Assembly: GCA_031287585.1 (NCBI GenBank)
Contig: JAITST010000021.1
Location: 1-6,368, forward strand
Direction: 5' to 3'
DNA length: 6,368 nt
DNA from: Planctomycetaceae bacterium
GTDB lineage: Bacteria > Planctomycetota > Planctomycetia > Pirellulales > Thermoguttaceae
Shown here: positions 1-5,308 of the stretch, one piece after another
Layout: every line of letters starts with the position of its first letter
Position numbering within the stretch: the stretch's first letter is position 1
The notes under the pieces: generated by a model
What the model was told of the DNA's origin: nothing
The model's input: the letters and a program-made list of their open reading frames with translations, nothing else
The model's database searches: none
Program-made: the position numbers and the translations under genes

Positions 1-5
1 GATAA

Positions 6-25
6 CCCCGTGCGCTAGCACGGGG
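6..25. repeat. perfect 8-bp GC-rich hairpin
   Basis: CCCCGTGC, loop GCTA, GCACGGGG. The stem is perfect with a four-base loop. No T-run follows on either strand, so a classic intrinsic terminator is not supported. Hairpins of this kind recur between genes in planctomycete genomes as I remember them, but that was not checked. Confidence 0.7.
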
Positions 26-43
26 CAAGCCGCCCCCCAAACC

Positions 44-61
44 CAACCCCGCAAGGGGTTG
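44..61. repeat. 7-bp hairpin with GCAA loop
   Basis: CAACCCC, loop GCAA, GGGGTTG. The loop is of the stable GNRA class when read on the plus strand. Its right arm (55-66) could instead pair with 91-102 (TTGTTGAACCCC) with one mismatch, so two folds compete. Confidence 0.65.
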
Positions 62-85
62 AACAAAGTGGTTGTAGTCAGTGGC

Positions 86-110
86 GGTTCTTGTTGAACC
101 CCTACGGGGT
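86..110. repeat. two overlapping short hairpins
   Basis: GGTTC-TTGTT-GAACC (86-100) and ACCCC-TAC-GGGGT (98-110) overlap and cannot both form. Together with the hairpins at 6-25 and 44-61 they make a compact cluster of alternative structures. Confidence 0.55.
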
Positions 111-205
111 AAGGATTTGCGTTGTTCCTTGACGACAAGCATCCCCCGATACGTTTTTGATGTTCAATAATCAACATTTCGATTTACTATTACATCGCGA
201 CACAA

Positions 206-223
206 ACAATTTTCAATAGTGTT
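206..223 (-). repeat. 18-nt dispersed motif, copy 1
   Basis: On the minus strand this reads AACACTATTGAAAATTGT. It matches copy 2 (391-408) at 16 of 18 positions. All copies of the motif lie between genes. Confidence 0.5.
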
Positions 224-241
224 CAGACAGAAAAAATTTGG

Positions 242-299
242 ACGAGTTATTATCTGACGGATGCTAAGTGATAATGTAATTAACGCAATTTTCAAACGT
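242..299 (-). repeat. dispersed intergenic repeat, copy A
   Basis: Core 273-299 matches 4511-4537 at 23 of 27 positions in the same orientation. Weaker similarity continues to about 248 (TATTATC present in both copies). On the minus strand the core begins ACGTTTGAAAATTGCGTTA. The other copy lies in the leader of the transketolase block. Confidence 0.6.
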
Positions 300-390
300 C
301 ACCTGTATAACGATAGGCAAAAAACTCCGCCGTCTATTGCTATGTCAAGAGCGTTTTATTGTTTTACGGTGACCAATGTACGACACTCCA

Positions 391-408
391 ACAATTTTCA
401 ACCGTGTT
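391..408 (-). repeat. 18-nt dispersed motif, copy 2
   Basis: On the minus strand this reads AACACGGTTGAAAATTGT. It begins eight bases past the stop codon of the methyltransferase gene. It matches copies at 206-223 (minus) and 4468-4484 and 4604-4618 (plus). Confidence 0.55.
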
Positions 409-416
409 AGGCATAT

Positions 417-1112
417 TTACTCTACAATCACAATACACGGGCTTTGTAGATTTTCTTGTTCTACTATTTCTGATGCTTGTGATAGAGTGGTTTGGATTAC
501 TCTTTCGTTTGCTTGCGTTGCGTTTTGGATTATTTTTACATTTGTGTTTTTTGATTTTCCGTTATTTATTAGTTCTTTACTCCATAGTTCCACAGTTACT
601 ACTCCCATATAGAATACCAACGTGCCGGGGAATGTTGCGAATTTTGCGAAGTCAAGGGCTGGCAGTGTTGGATCGTGTTCGTGTGAGAGATGACCTGTGA
701 TTAGTGCTACCGCACTTGCACTGCGGCGGTCGGTTAGTGAGATGTTTGCGGCTTGGGCGGCGGCTGTTGCTGATGTTACTCCGGGTACAACTTCGTATTC
801 TATTCCGGCATCGCGCAGTGCTTGCGTTTCTTCGTTGAGACGCCCGAAGATATGCGGGTCGCCGCCTTTTAGACGTACTACCGTCTTGCCAGACCTCGCG
901 GCTTCTATCATCTGACTATTGATTTCCGACTGTTTTGTGTGCGGACGCTTTAACGGTACCAACTCGGCATCAGGTCTCGCGTATTGCAACGTGCTTTTGT
1001 CCACCAGATAATCGTACAAGATGTAGTCTGCCAGAGCGATGTATTTTACGGCACGTAACGTAAGTAAATCAGGGGCACCGGGTCCGGCACCTACGATGTA
1101 AAGTTTTGTCAT
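417..1112 (-). CDS. cobA: uroporphyrinogen-III C-methyltransferase (SUMT)
   Basis: This 231-residue cytoplasmic enzyme should transfer two methyl groups from S-adenosylmethionine to uroporphyrinogen III, giving precorrin-2, the branch point to siroheme and cobalamin. Visible family motifs are the N-terminal VGAGPGAPDLLTLR (7-20), VVRLKGGDPHIFGR (78-91), VVPGVTSATAA (108-118), LTDRRSA (126-132) and YMG (168-170). There is no fused uroporphyrinogen-III synthase or CysG dehydrogenase domain, so this is the single-domain type. The C-terminus is short: it stops at SPCIVIVE, where relatives usually continue with a GEVV-like stretch. The ATG has no clear Shine-Dalgarno site. It lies 130 nt downstream of the transketolase N-half on the same strand, so it may or may not share that transcript, and its function suggests no link. 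The family call is secure; whether it feeds siroheme or B12 cannot be told here. Confidence 0.93.
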   Translation of the reverse strand: MTKLYIVGAGPGAPDLLTLRAVKYIALADYILYDYLVDKSTLQYARPDAELVPLKRPHTKQSEINSQMIEAARSGKTVVRLKGGDPHIFGRLNEETQALRDAGIEYEVVPGVTSATAAAQAANISLTDRRSASAVALITGHLSHEHDPTLPALDFAKFATFPGTLVFYMGVVTVELWSKELINNGKSKNTNVKIIQNATQANERVIQTTLSQASEIVEQENLQSPCIVIVE

Positions 1113-1242
1113 ATTGTCATACCGAGGGAATGTTAGATTTTAGTGATTACGAACAACATATGCCCGCTACGAAGTAAAGACTTATTATCAACGTCTAAAT
1201 ATACGGCAATCGTTCACACATATCCGGTTTCAAAATATAAAT

Positions 1243-2151
1243 CTAAAATTTACTTAACGCCGCGTAAAAGTTTTCGTACTCTGCTTTTTCGCTCTGGCTT
1301 GTGAAACGGACGTAGTGATACTTGGGGTAACGTTTTCTTAAGATGTCCATATCTTTACACGGGTCGGTGTCGCAGAGGACGAATGTTGGTGCTTCGTCTG
1401 AAACTTTTTTTGATGAGATGTACAAATCCTCAATGTTGTGTCCGTTGATTCGGTGAACTTTTGCACCGAACGATTTTAGACGTTTGTCGAACGGTTCGAG
1501 ATTCATTACCGTTGTCATCTTGCCGTCGCATTGAAAACCGTTGACATCGACATAGATTAGCAAATTGCTTATACGGTGATAACTCGCCGCCTGCACCGCT
1601 TCCCAAAACTCACCCGATTGGCATTCGCCGTCTGACATCAACATTATCACACGCCCCGGGTCGTTGATTGTTTTGCGGGCGAACGCAATTCCGGCGGCTT
1701 GGCTTATTCCTTGTCCGAGTGAACCGGTTGTTACTTCCATACCGGGCGAATGTTCCGCTCCTATCATCTCGACAGTGCTGCCGTCGCGGTCGTATAGTTT
1801 CATACCGCGTTCGTCCATTCGTCCCGCTTCTATCAACGCGGCGTAGAGGACTAACGCATACTGCGCCGGTGAGAGGATGAAGTTGTCGTAACCCCATAAG
1901 TTGTTGCCGTTGTATGCCGCACCGGTAAGAGCGGGGAAACCTCGCTTTGGTGTTTCGCGAAACATTTCGGGGAGCAACGGTTCGTTGAGCGGCGCGAGTT
2001 TCAGTATCTTACCGTACAACGTCGCAAAGATTTCCGCTGCCGAACACGCTTGGCTCAAATAACCGCCGTTGCGTTCTAACGTATGTGCAAGGACGCGGCG
2101 GCGGATGCCGGACGACATTTTTTGGATTCTGTTCTTGGTTTGGGTTTTCAT
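1243..2151 (-). CDS. transketolase, N-terminal (ThDP-binding) subunit
   Basis: This is the pyrophosphate-binding half of a two-subunit transketolase, 302 residues, the usual size for split enzymes. The thiamine-diphosphate motif runs from SDGECQSGEFWEA (173-185) to DVNGFQCDG (202-210), the split-type form. TTGSLGQG (141-148) is also conserved. By hand alignment, canonical substrate histidines are missing. GHPGG near the start is replaced by GGYLSQA before CSAAE, SKGHA by SPAQYA (94-99), and the later GHP motif by EMIGAEHSPG (128-137). This suggests a non-standard sugar phosphate, perhaps as in D-apulose-4-phosphate transketolases. It should pair with the C-half encoded at 3389-4396. The RLP gene lies 48 nt upstream, and the spacer includes a nine-A run on the coding strand. 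No Shine-Dalgarno site is seen. AptA-like is possible but not proven, so no symbol is given. Confidence 0.9.
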   Translation of the reverse strand: MKTQTKNRIQKMSSGIRRRVLAHTLERNGGYLSQACSAAEIFATLYGKILKLAPLNEPLLPEMFRETPKRGFPALTGAAYNGNNLWGYDNFILSPAQYALVLYAALIEAGRMDERGMKLYDRDGSTVEMIGAEHSPGMEVTTGSLGQGISQAAGIAFARKTINDPGRVIMLMSDGECQSGEFWEAVQAASYHRISNLLIYVDVNGFQCDGKMTTVMNLEPFDKRLKSFGAKVHRINGHNIEDLYISSKKVSDEAPTFVLCDTDPCKDMDILRKRYPKYHYVRFTSQSEKAEYENFYAALSKF

Positions 2152-2199
2152 AATGAGTTGTTAGTTGCTGACTTTGATTATTATTTTTTTTTGTTGTTA

Positions 2200-3360
2200 T
2201 TATTGTAAACAACTATCGACTTCGTCACGGAATCGCTTGCAGTTGTCTGTCAGGTTGCCGCTGCCGCGGAATAATCCGCTTCCGATTAGTATCAACATAT
2301 CGTTTCCGTATAGTTCTACCATATTACGTATGTTTTTCAATTCCATTCCGCCGGCAGGACTTGGGAATATGCTTGGTATGCGAATCGGCTCACGGCACGC
2401 CTTGACTATTTGCATACAGTCGTCTTGCGACAACGGGAAACGACCGCCGAAGTTCGGGAAGATTGTCGCGTCGGCTCCCAGTAACCGCATTAACGTTCCG
2501 TACAACACACCGCAACCTATTCCTTCGGTCGGCGACATCGCCATTCCGCCGATGAATGCGGGATGAACGATTATCGGTAAACCGATTTTCGATTGCGTCA
2601 GGTAACGCAATGCGTCAAGTCCGGTCAGACCGGGTGAAATCATTACCGCACCGGCTCCGTTTTCTTTCGCAAACGTTGCACGGTCGAGGAGTTGGTCGAA
2701 TGGCGCGGTTATGTTCGGAACGTAAATCGACTTGCGGTTTAACCTGACGCTCGCTTCGTTTACCGCGTTTGCGCAACTTGTAACACGTTCTTTGAAACGT
2801 GAAAAAACTTGGTCTGAAAGTCCGTGGTCGTCTTTGATGATGTCAATGCCGCCTTCCGCGAACAACTTCGCGAGTTCCGCCAAATTGGGTGCTGACAGCC
2901 CCATCGGTTTCAGTGCCGTGAAGAGCAACGGGCGTTTGGGAACGTTGAGAATTTTACGAATAGCGTCAACGCCGAACTGTGCGCCTGGTAGAAACGGCGT
3001 TTGCGATTCGCTCGGTTTGAACGCCGCGAGTTTGATACCGCGTTTTATACTGATGTTGCCGAACAACACGTTCAGAAGTTGCGTTGATTCGTTGGCGGCT
3101 GTTTCGTCGGCAAAGGTAATTGTTGCGAGAAAAGCGTTTTCGCCGTCGGGTTCAAAACGTTCGATACGTCCAACAATCTGGTCTGGAATCGCACCTTGCG
3201 GAAGTAGTTGAAACGGAAACTCAACTGTTTGCTCGGTACAAATGTCGGCGGCTTTATCGCGGGCTTCTTGTTCGTTACCGGTCAAACGGTACGTAGCGGA
3301 GAAACGGCTGCCGGTTATTTGGGCGAGGAGGTGTTGAGTGTTGAAGTTTTTGAATGACAT
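2200..3360 (-). CDS. RuBisCO-like protein (form IV, RLP)
   Basis: This 386-residue protein has the RuBisCO large-chain fold but is unlikely to fix CO2. An N-terminal domain (about 1-135) is followed by the barrel. KPMGLS (151-156) keeps the Lys175 equivalent (spinach numbering). IIKDDHG (174-180) keeps the carbamylated lysine and both aspartates, but has His179 where RuBisCO has metal ligand Glu204. His266 in HPAF fits His294. The loop-6 region reads PNFGGRF (302-308) with no Lys334. SPAGG (334-338) replaces the SGG element, and GSG (360-362) keeps a phosphate-loop character. Known RLPs enolize, isomerize or decarboxylate ketose-phosphate-like substrates in methionine salvage, the R. rubrum methylthio-pentose shunt and apionate catabolism. 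The gene sits 28 nt after the transketolase C-half and 48 nt before the N-half, so one transcript is likely. No Shine-Dalgarno site is seen. The family is clear; the substrate is unknown. Confidence 0.93.
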   Translation of the reverse strand: MSFKNFNTQHLLAQITGSRFSATYRLTGNEQEARDKAADICTEQTVEFPFQLLPQGAIPDQIVGRIERFEPDGENAFLATITFADETAANESTQLLNVLFGNISIKRGIKLAAFKPSESQTPFLPGAQFGVDAIRKILNVPKRPLLFTALKPMGLSAPNLAELAKLFAEGGIDIIKDDHGLSDQVFSRFKERVTSCANAVNEASVRLNRKSIYVPNITAPFDQLLDRATFAKENGAGAVMISPGLTGLDALRYLTQSKIGLPIIVHPAFIGGMAMSPTEGIGCGVLYGTLMRLLGADATIFPNFGGRFPLSQDDCMQIVKACREPIRIPSIFPSPAGGMELKNIRNMVELYGNDMLILIGSGLFRGSGNLTDNCKRFRDEVDSCLQ

Positions 3361-3388
3361 TGGAGTTATGGTGCTGGATTGTGAAAAC

Positions 3389-4396
3389 TTACAACGCTTC
3401 CGCTTTCGCGGTGCTGTGAACCGCTGGCGTGTAAGTTTCTGTCAGGTCGCTTTCCGTTATTTTTATTGGCTTATCCGTTATTTCTTTTACTTTTTCGATT
3501 AGTGCCATCGCGTCAATTCCGTACTCACGCATTAGATAGCGGCGGCTTGCTCCGTGTGCGAACGTGTCCTGTAAACCCAGACGGAATAGCGGTTTGCCGC
3601 ACGCTGCTTCCGCCATCTTTTCGGCGACTATTGTTCCCAATCCGCCGATGACGCTGTGGTTTTCTAACGTTATCGCCCCGTATTTACTCGCTGCGATTTC
3701 TCTTATGATTCGCGGCTGGTCGAACGGTTTGAGTGTCGAGATGTGGTAGTGAGCGATTTTGATTCCATAATCACGTAACGCCGGAACCGCCCGCATTCCT
3801 TCCTCTGTACAGATTCCGCTCGTCAGTAAAATGAAATCGCGTCCGCTTGATAGTTTTCTCGCAACACCAAGTTTCATCGGTTCGCCGGCATCGAAAAGGC
3901 GCGGTACTTCGCCGCGTAGTTGACGAACATAAACAGGACCCGGCGTGTTGTATGCCACGTCAATCACCGACTCAACATCTGTCGCGTCGCCGCTTTCCAG
4001 TATCGTAACATTTGGCAACGAACGCATGACCGATATATCTTCAACCGCTTGATGTGTTGCACCGCCGGGTGTTAATATACCGGGCAGAAAACCGAACATT
4101 TTTACCGGTAAATTCGGATACGCTACCGACATCGCTATCTGATCATAAGCACGCCGATAGATGAACACGGCAAACGTGTGAATGAACGGCACAAGACCTT
4201 GACGAGCCATCCCGCCCGCGAACGACAACATATTTTGTTCGGCAATTCCCATCGAGAGAAAACGTTCGGGGTATGTATCACGAAACAAGTCCGCTTCGCA
4301 AGAACTTGTCAAGTCCGCCGAGAGAAGATAAACTTCAGGTTTATCCTTGCTCCATTCAACAAGGCGACGGGCGTGTATTTTGGATAGTATTTCCAT
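3389..4396 (-). CDS. transketolase, C-terminal (pyrimidine-binding) subunit
   Basis: This is the second half of a split transketolase, 335 residues, and the first gene of the minus-strand block. LSADLTSS (25-32) and MGIAEQNM (49-56) include the catalytic glutamate Glu53, which activates thiamine diphosphate in the partner. FAGGMARQGLVPFIHTFAVF (59-78) is the pyrimidine-domain core. GGATHQAVED (111-120) keeps the conserved THQ histidine. Against ordinary transketolase (HDSIGLGEDGPTHQ), the phosphate-binding His and the Asp before G-P-THQ are replaced (FLPGILTPGGATHQ, 103-116), pointing to an altered substrate. The C-terminal domain contains ENHSVIGGLG (245-254) and DTFAHGASRRYL (277-288). The last ~30 residues form an extra tail. 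The ATG follows a purine-poor ACACACAACA leader. Split transketolases are normally encoded N-half first, so this order is unusual. Confidence 0.9.
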   Translation of the reverse strand: MEILSKIHARRLVEWSKDKPEVYLLSADLTSSCEADLFRDTYPERFLSMGIAEQNMLSFAGGMARQGLVPFIHTFAVFIYRRAYDQIAMSVAYPNLPVKMFGFLPGILTPGGATHQAVEDISVMRSLPNVTILESGDATDVESVIDVAYNTPGPVYVRQLRGEVPRLFDAGEPMKLGVARKLSSGRDFILLTSGICTEEGMRAVPALRDYGIKIAHYHISTLKPFDQPRIIREIAASKYGAITLENHSVIGGLGTIVAEKMAEAACGKPLFRLGLQDTFAHGASRRYLMREYGIDAMALIEKVKEITDKPIKITESDLTETYTPAVHSTAKAEAL

Positions 4397-4433
4397 TGTT
4401 GTGTGTCGGGGGATGTTTCCAATTGTTTTTTAA

Positions 4434-4450
4434 CCGCAGAGGAACGCGGA
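4434..4450. repeat. CCGCAGAGG/CGCGGAG-type intergenic repeat
   Basis: CCGCAGAGGAACGCGGA contains two imperfect CGCRGAG units and a 4-bp CCGC/GCGG stem. Similar CCGCAGAGG-CGCAGAG strings occur between genes in many environmental bacteria as I remember them. It lies in the presumed leader of the transketolase block. Confidence 0.35.
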
Positions 4451-4467
4451 GTTTTGATTATGTCATG

Positions 4468-4484
4468 AACACGGTTGATATTTG
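4468..4484 (+). repeat. 18-nt dispersed motif, copy 3
   Basis: AACACGGTTGATATTTG has the same AACACGGTTGA core as the minus-strand copy at 391-408. It lies next to repeat copy B. Confidence 0.5.
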
Positions 4485-4537
4485 CTCATATTATCATTGC
4501 ATACTTAGGCAATGTGAGTAACGCAACCTTCAAACGT
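4484..4537 (-). repeat. dispersed intergenic repeat, copy B
   Basis: Core 4511-4537 matches copy A (273-299) at 23 of 27 positions. On the minus strand it reads ACGTTTGAAGGTTGCGTTA and would lie just inside the 5' leader of the transketolase-RLP transcript if the promoter at 4542-4574 is used. Confidence 0.6.
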
Positions 4538-4541
4538 GATA

Positions 4542-4574
4542 AGTATAGTTTACACTTACTCCCCGTTTTGTCAA
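4542..4574 (-). promoter_or_regulatory. candidate sigma-70 type promoter for the transketolase-RLP block
   Basis: On the minus strand, a perfect TTGACA (4574-4569) is followed after 16 nt by TAAACT (4552-4547). A better TATACT (4547-4542) lies at a 21-nt spacing, which is too long. Transcription would start near 4535-4540, leaving a leader of about 140 nt before the ATG at 4396. Position and orientation fit, but the -10 box is imperfect. Confidence 0.4.
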
Positions 4575-4603
4575 TATTTTCCAAAATCCTTTTTTATACT
4601 CGT

Positions 4604-4618
4604 CACGGTTGAAAACTG
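4604..4618 (+). repeat. 18-nt dispersed motif, copy 4 (partial)
   Basis: CACGGTTGAAAACTG matches the reverse complement of 392-406 at 14 of 15 positions. It lies upstream of groES, in an intergenic position like the other copies. Confidence 0.5.
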
Positions 4619-4715
4619 CGCTAGGCAACTCTAAAAACCCCACTTTTAGTTTAGCGAGTTCCTAATTTCATTTGATTCGCTGTTTTGGGGCAGGTTTTTA
4701 GAAAATGTCGTACAC

Positions 4716-4742
4716 CCATTTTGTAATTGTCTGTCAAAATGG
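4716..4742. promoter_or_regulatory. perfect palindrome, possible operator for groES-groEL
   Basis: CCATTTTG, 11-nt spacer, CAAAATGG: perfect 8-bp arms, 27 bp in total. That equals the total length of a CIRCE element (9-9-9), but the sequence is unrelated. It lies 179 nt before the groES start, in a position where a repressor or activator could act. No function is proven. Confidence 0.35.
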
Positions 4743-4823
4743 CAGTGCGGAAATTTATGACTTTCTTTTGTGATACATTTGTATCTCGTTATCAAACAAC
4801 TGTTTACGTCATTTATTTTTGTC

Positions 4824-4839
4824 TTGGCATAAAAACTGC
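4824..4839 (+). promoter_or_regulatory. candidate sigma-54 (-24/-12) promoter of groES-groEL
   Basis: TTGGCATAAAAACTGC has the diagnostic GG-N10-GC spacing (GG 4826-4827, GC 4838-4839) and the TTGGCA half of the consensus. The -12 half reads CTGC instead of TTGC. Transcription would start near 4851, giving a ~70-nt leader. I found no convincing -35/-10 pair between here and the groES start. A chance match is possible. Confidence 0.35.
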
Positions 4840-4906
4840 GTCTGTTGCCTTTGTTTTTGATATGTTTCAGAAACGTTTTGCAGATGGTTTCACCATAGAA
4901 TAACTT

Positions 4907-4910
4907 GGAG
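4907..4910 (+). promoter_or_regulatory. Shine-Dalgarno site of groES
   Basis: GGAG lies 10 nt before the ATG at 4921 and supports that start. The alternative ATG at 4969 (before QIQPLGDR) has AAAGGG immediately touching it, which is too close. So the cysteine-rich N-terminus is probably translated. Confidence 0.65.
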
Positions 4911-4920
4911 ACAACAAACA

Positions 4921-5256
4921 ATGGCTAAGACAAAAGACGCTTGTTGTAACGACAAATGTTGTAAAGGGATGCAGATTCAACCTCTTGGCGACCGCGTGGT
5001 GGTTCGTCGTGAGGAGTCGGAAGGTAAGACGAAGGGCGGGTTGTTCCTGCCGGATACCGCTAAGAACAAACCTGCGCGTGGTACTGTTGTCAGTATCGGT
5101 GACGGTAAAGTTCTCGAAAACGGGAAACGTTCAGTGTTCCAAATCAAAGAAGGCGACCGCGTTATCTTTCTCGCGTACGCTTGTGAGGAATTCAAAGTCG
5201 GCAACGACGAGTTGTTGCTAATGCGTGAATCAGACGTGTTAGCAGTTATCGGTTAG
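4921..5256 (+). CDS. groES: co-chaperonin GroES (Hsp10) with Cys-rich N-terminal extension
   Basis: This is the lid of the GroEL folding chamber, a heptameric ring protein of the cytoplasm. It has 111 residues against about 95-97 in most bacteria. The extra length is at the N-terminus: 16 residues including CCNDKCC (8-14), then the normal start MQIQPLGDRVVVRR (17-30). The mobile loop that docks on GroEL is about 32-47, with hydrophobic LFL (41-43) in place of the usual IVL. GTVVSIGDGKVLENG (54-68) and the C-terminal ELLLMRESDVLAVIG (97-111) are typical. The start is supported by GGAG at 4907. groEL follows 59 nt downstream, the usual operon order. The four-cysteine cluster could bind a metal or form disulfides, which is inference. 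The family call is certain. Confidence 0.96.
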   Translation: MAKTKDACCNDKCCKGMQIQPLGDRVVVRREESEGKTKGGLFLPDTAKNKPARGTVVSIGDGKVLENGKRSVFQIKEGDRVIFLAYACEEFKVGNDELLLMRESDVLAVIG

Positions 5257-5303
5257 TTTTGTTATACCGTATTTAATAACAATAATGTTCAACAATTTTC
5301 TTT

Positions 5304-5308
5304 AGGAG
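5304..5308 (+). promoter_or_regulatory. Shine-Dalgarno site of groEL
   Basis: AGGAG lies 7 nt before the ATG at 5316. It is the best ribosome-binding site in the window and fixes the groEL start. Confidence 0.8.

Larger units (their letters stand above)
1..416. other. gene-free region with hairpins and dispersed repeats
   Basis: No credible coding region is seen here on either strand. The first 110 nt are GC-rich and contain several overlapping hairpins. From about 120 onward the DNA is AT-rich. It contains one copy of a ~55-nt repeat (242-299) also found upstream of the transketolase block, and two copies of an 18-nt motif (206-223, 391-408). A TTGACA hexamer lies on the minus strand (348-343), but no good -10 box sits at a normal distance, so I do not call a promoter. 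The short open frames at 359-700 and 376-612 run antisense over the methyltransferase gene and look like its shadows. Confidence 0.7.
4397..4920. other. divergent intergenic region
   Basis: This 524-nt gap lies between the minus-strand metabolic block and groES. It holds a candidate minus-strand promoter (4542-4574), repeat copy B (4484-4537), two copies of the 18-nt motif (4468-4484, 4604-4618), a CCGCAGAGG-type stretch (4434-4450), a 27-bp palindrome (4716-4742) and a -24/-12 promoter candidate (4824-4839). No CIRCE element (TTAGCACTC-N9-GAGTGCTAA) is present. A 91-codon minus-strand open frame (4646-4921) has no family features and covers the groES control region, so I do not call it. Confidence 0.7.

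Noticed and set aside
359..700. 113-codon plus-strand open frame rich in Leu and Phe, resembling a membrane protein
   Set aside because: Most of it runs antisense through the methyltransferase gene; the hydrophobic look comes from the reverse reading of that gene. No ribosome-binding site is seen.
1133..1246. TTAGATTT/AAATCTAA inverted repeat flanking the spacer between the methyltransferase and transketolase N-half
   Set aside because: Eight AT-rich bases about 100 nt apart are easily met by chance. The right arm lies in the stop-codon region of the N-half gene.
2200..3360. True CO2-fixing RuBisCO
   Set aside because: The loop-6 lysine is missing, the Glu204 equivalent is His, the protein is shorter than a large subunit, and no phosphoribulokinase or small subunit is nearby.
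4651..4682. TTAGCGAGT...TTCGCTG as a possible CIRCE heat-shock operator
   Set aside because: Only 5 bp of the arms pair, the spacing is about 19 nt instead of 9, and the sequence differs from TTAGCACTC/GAGTGCTAA.
4696..4722. CCCATTTT as the -10 box of a sigma-32 heat-shock promoter
   Set aside because: No CTTGAA-like -35 box lies at 13-15 nt upstream, and the CCCAT stretch is explained by the palindrome arm.
4646..4921. 91-codon minus-strand open frame upstream of groES
   Set aside because: No recognisable domain, a composition like AT-rich spacer, and it covers the groES promoter region and palindrome. Its start overlaps the groES ATG on the other strand.
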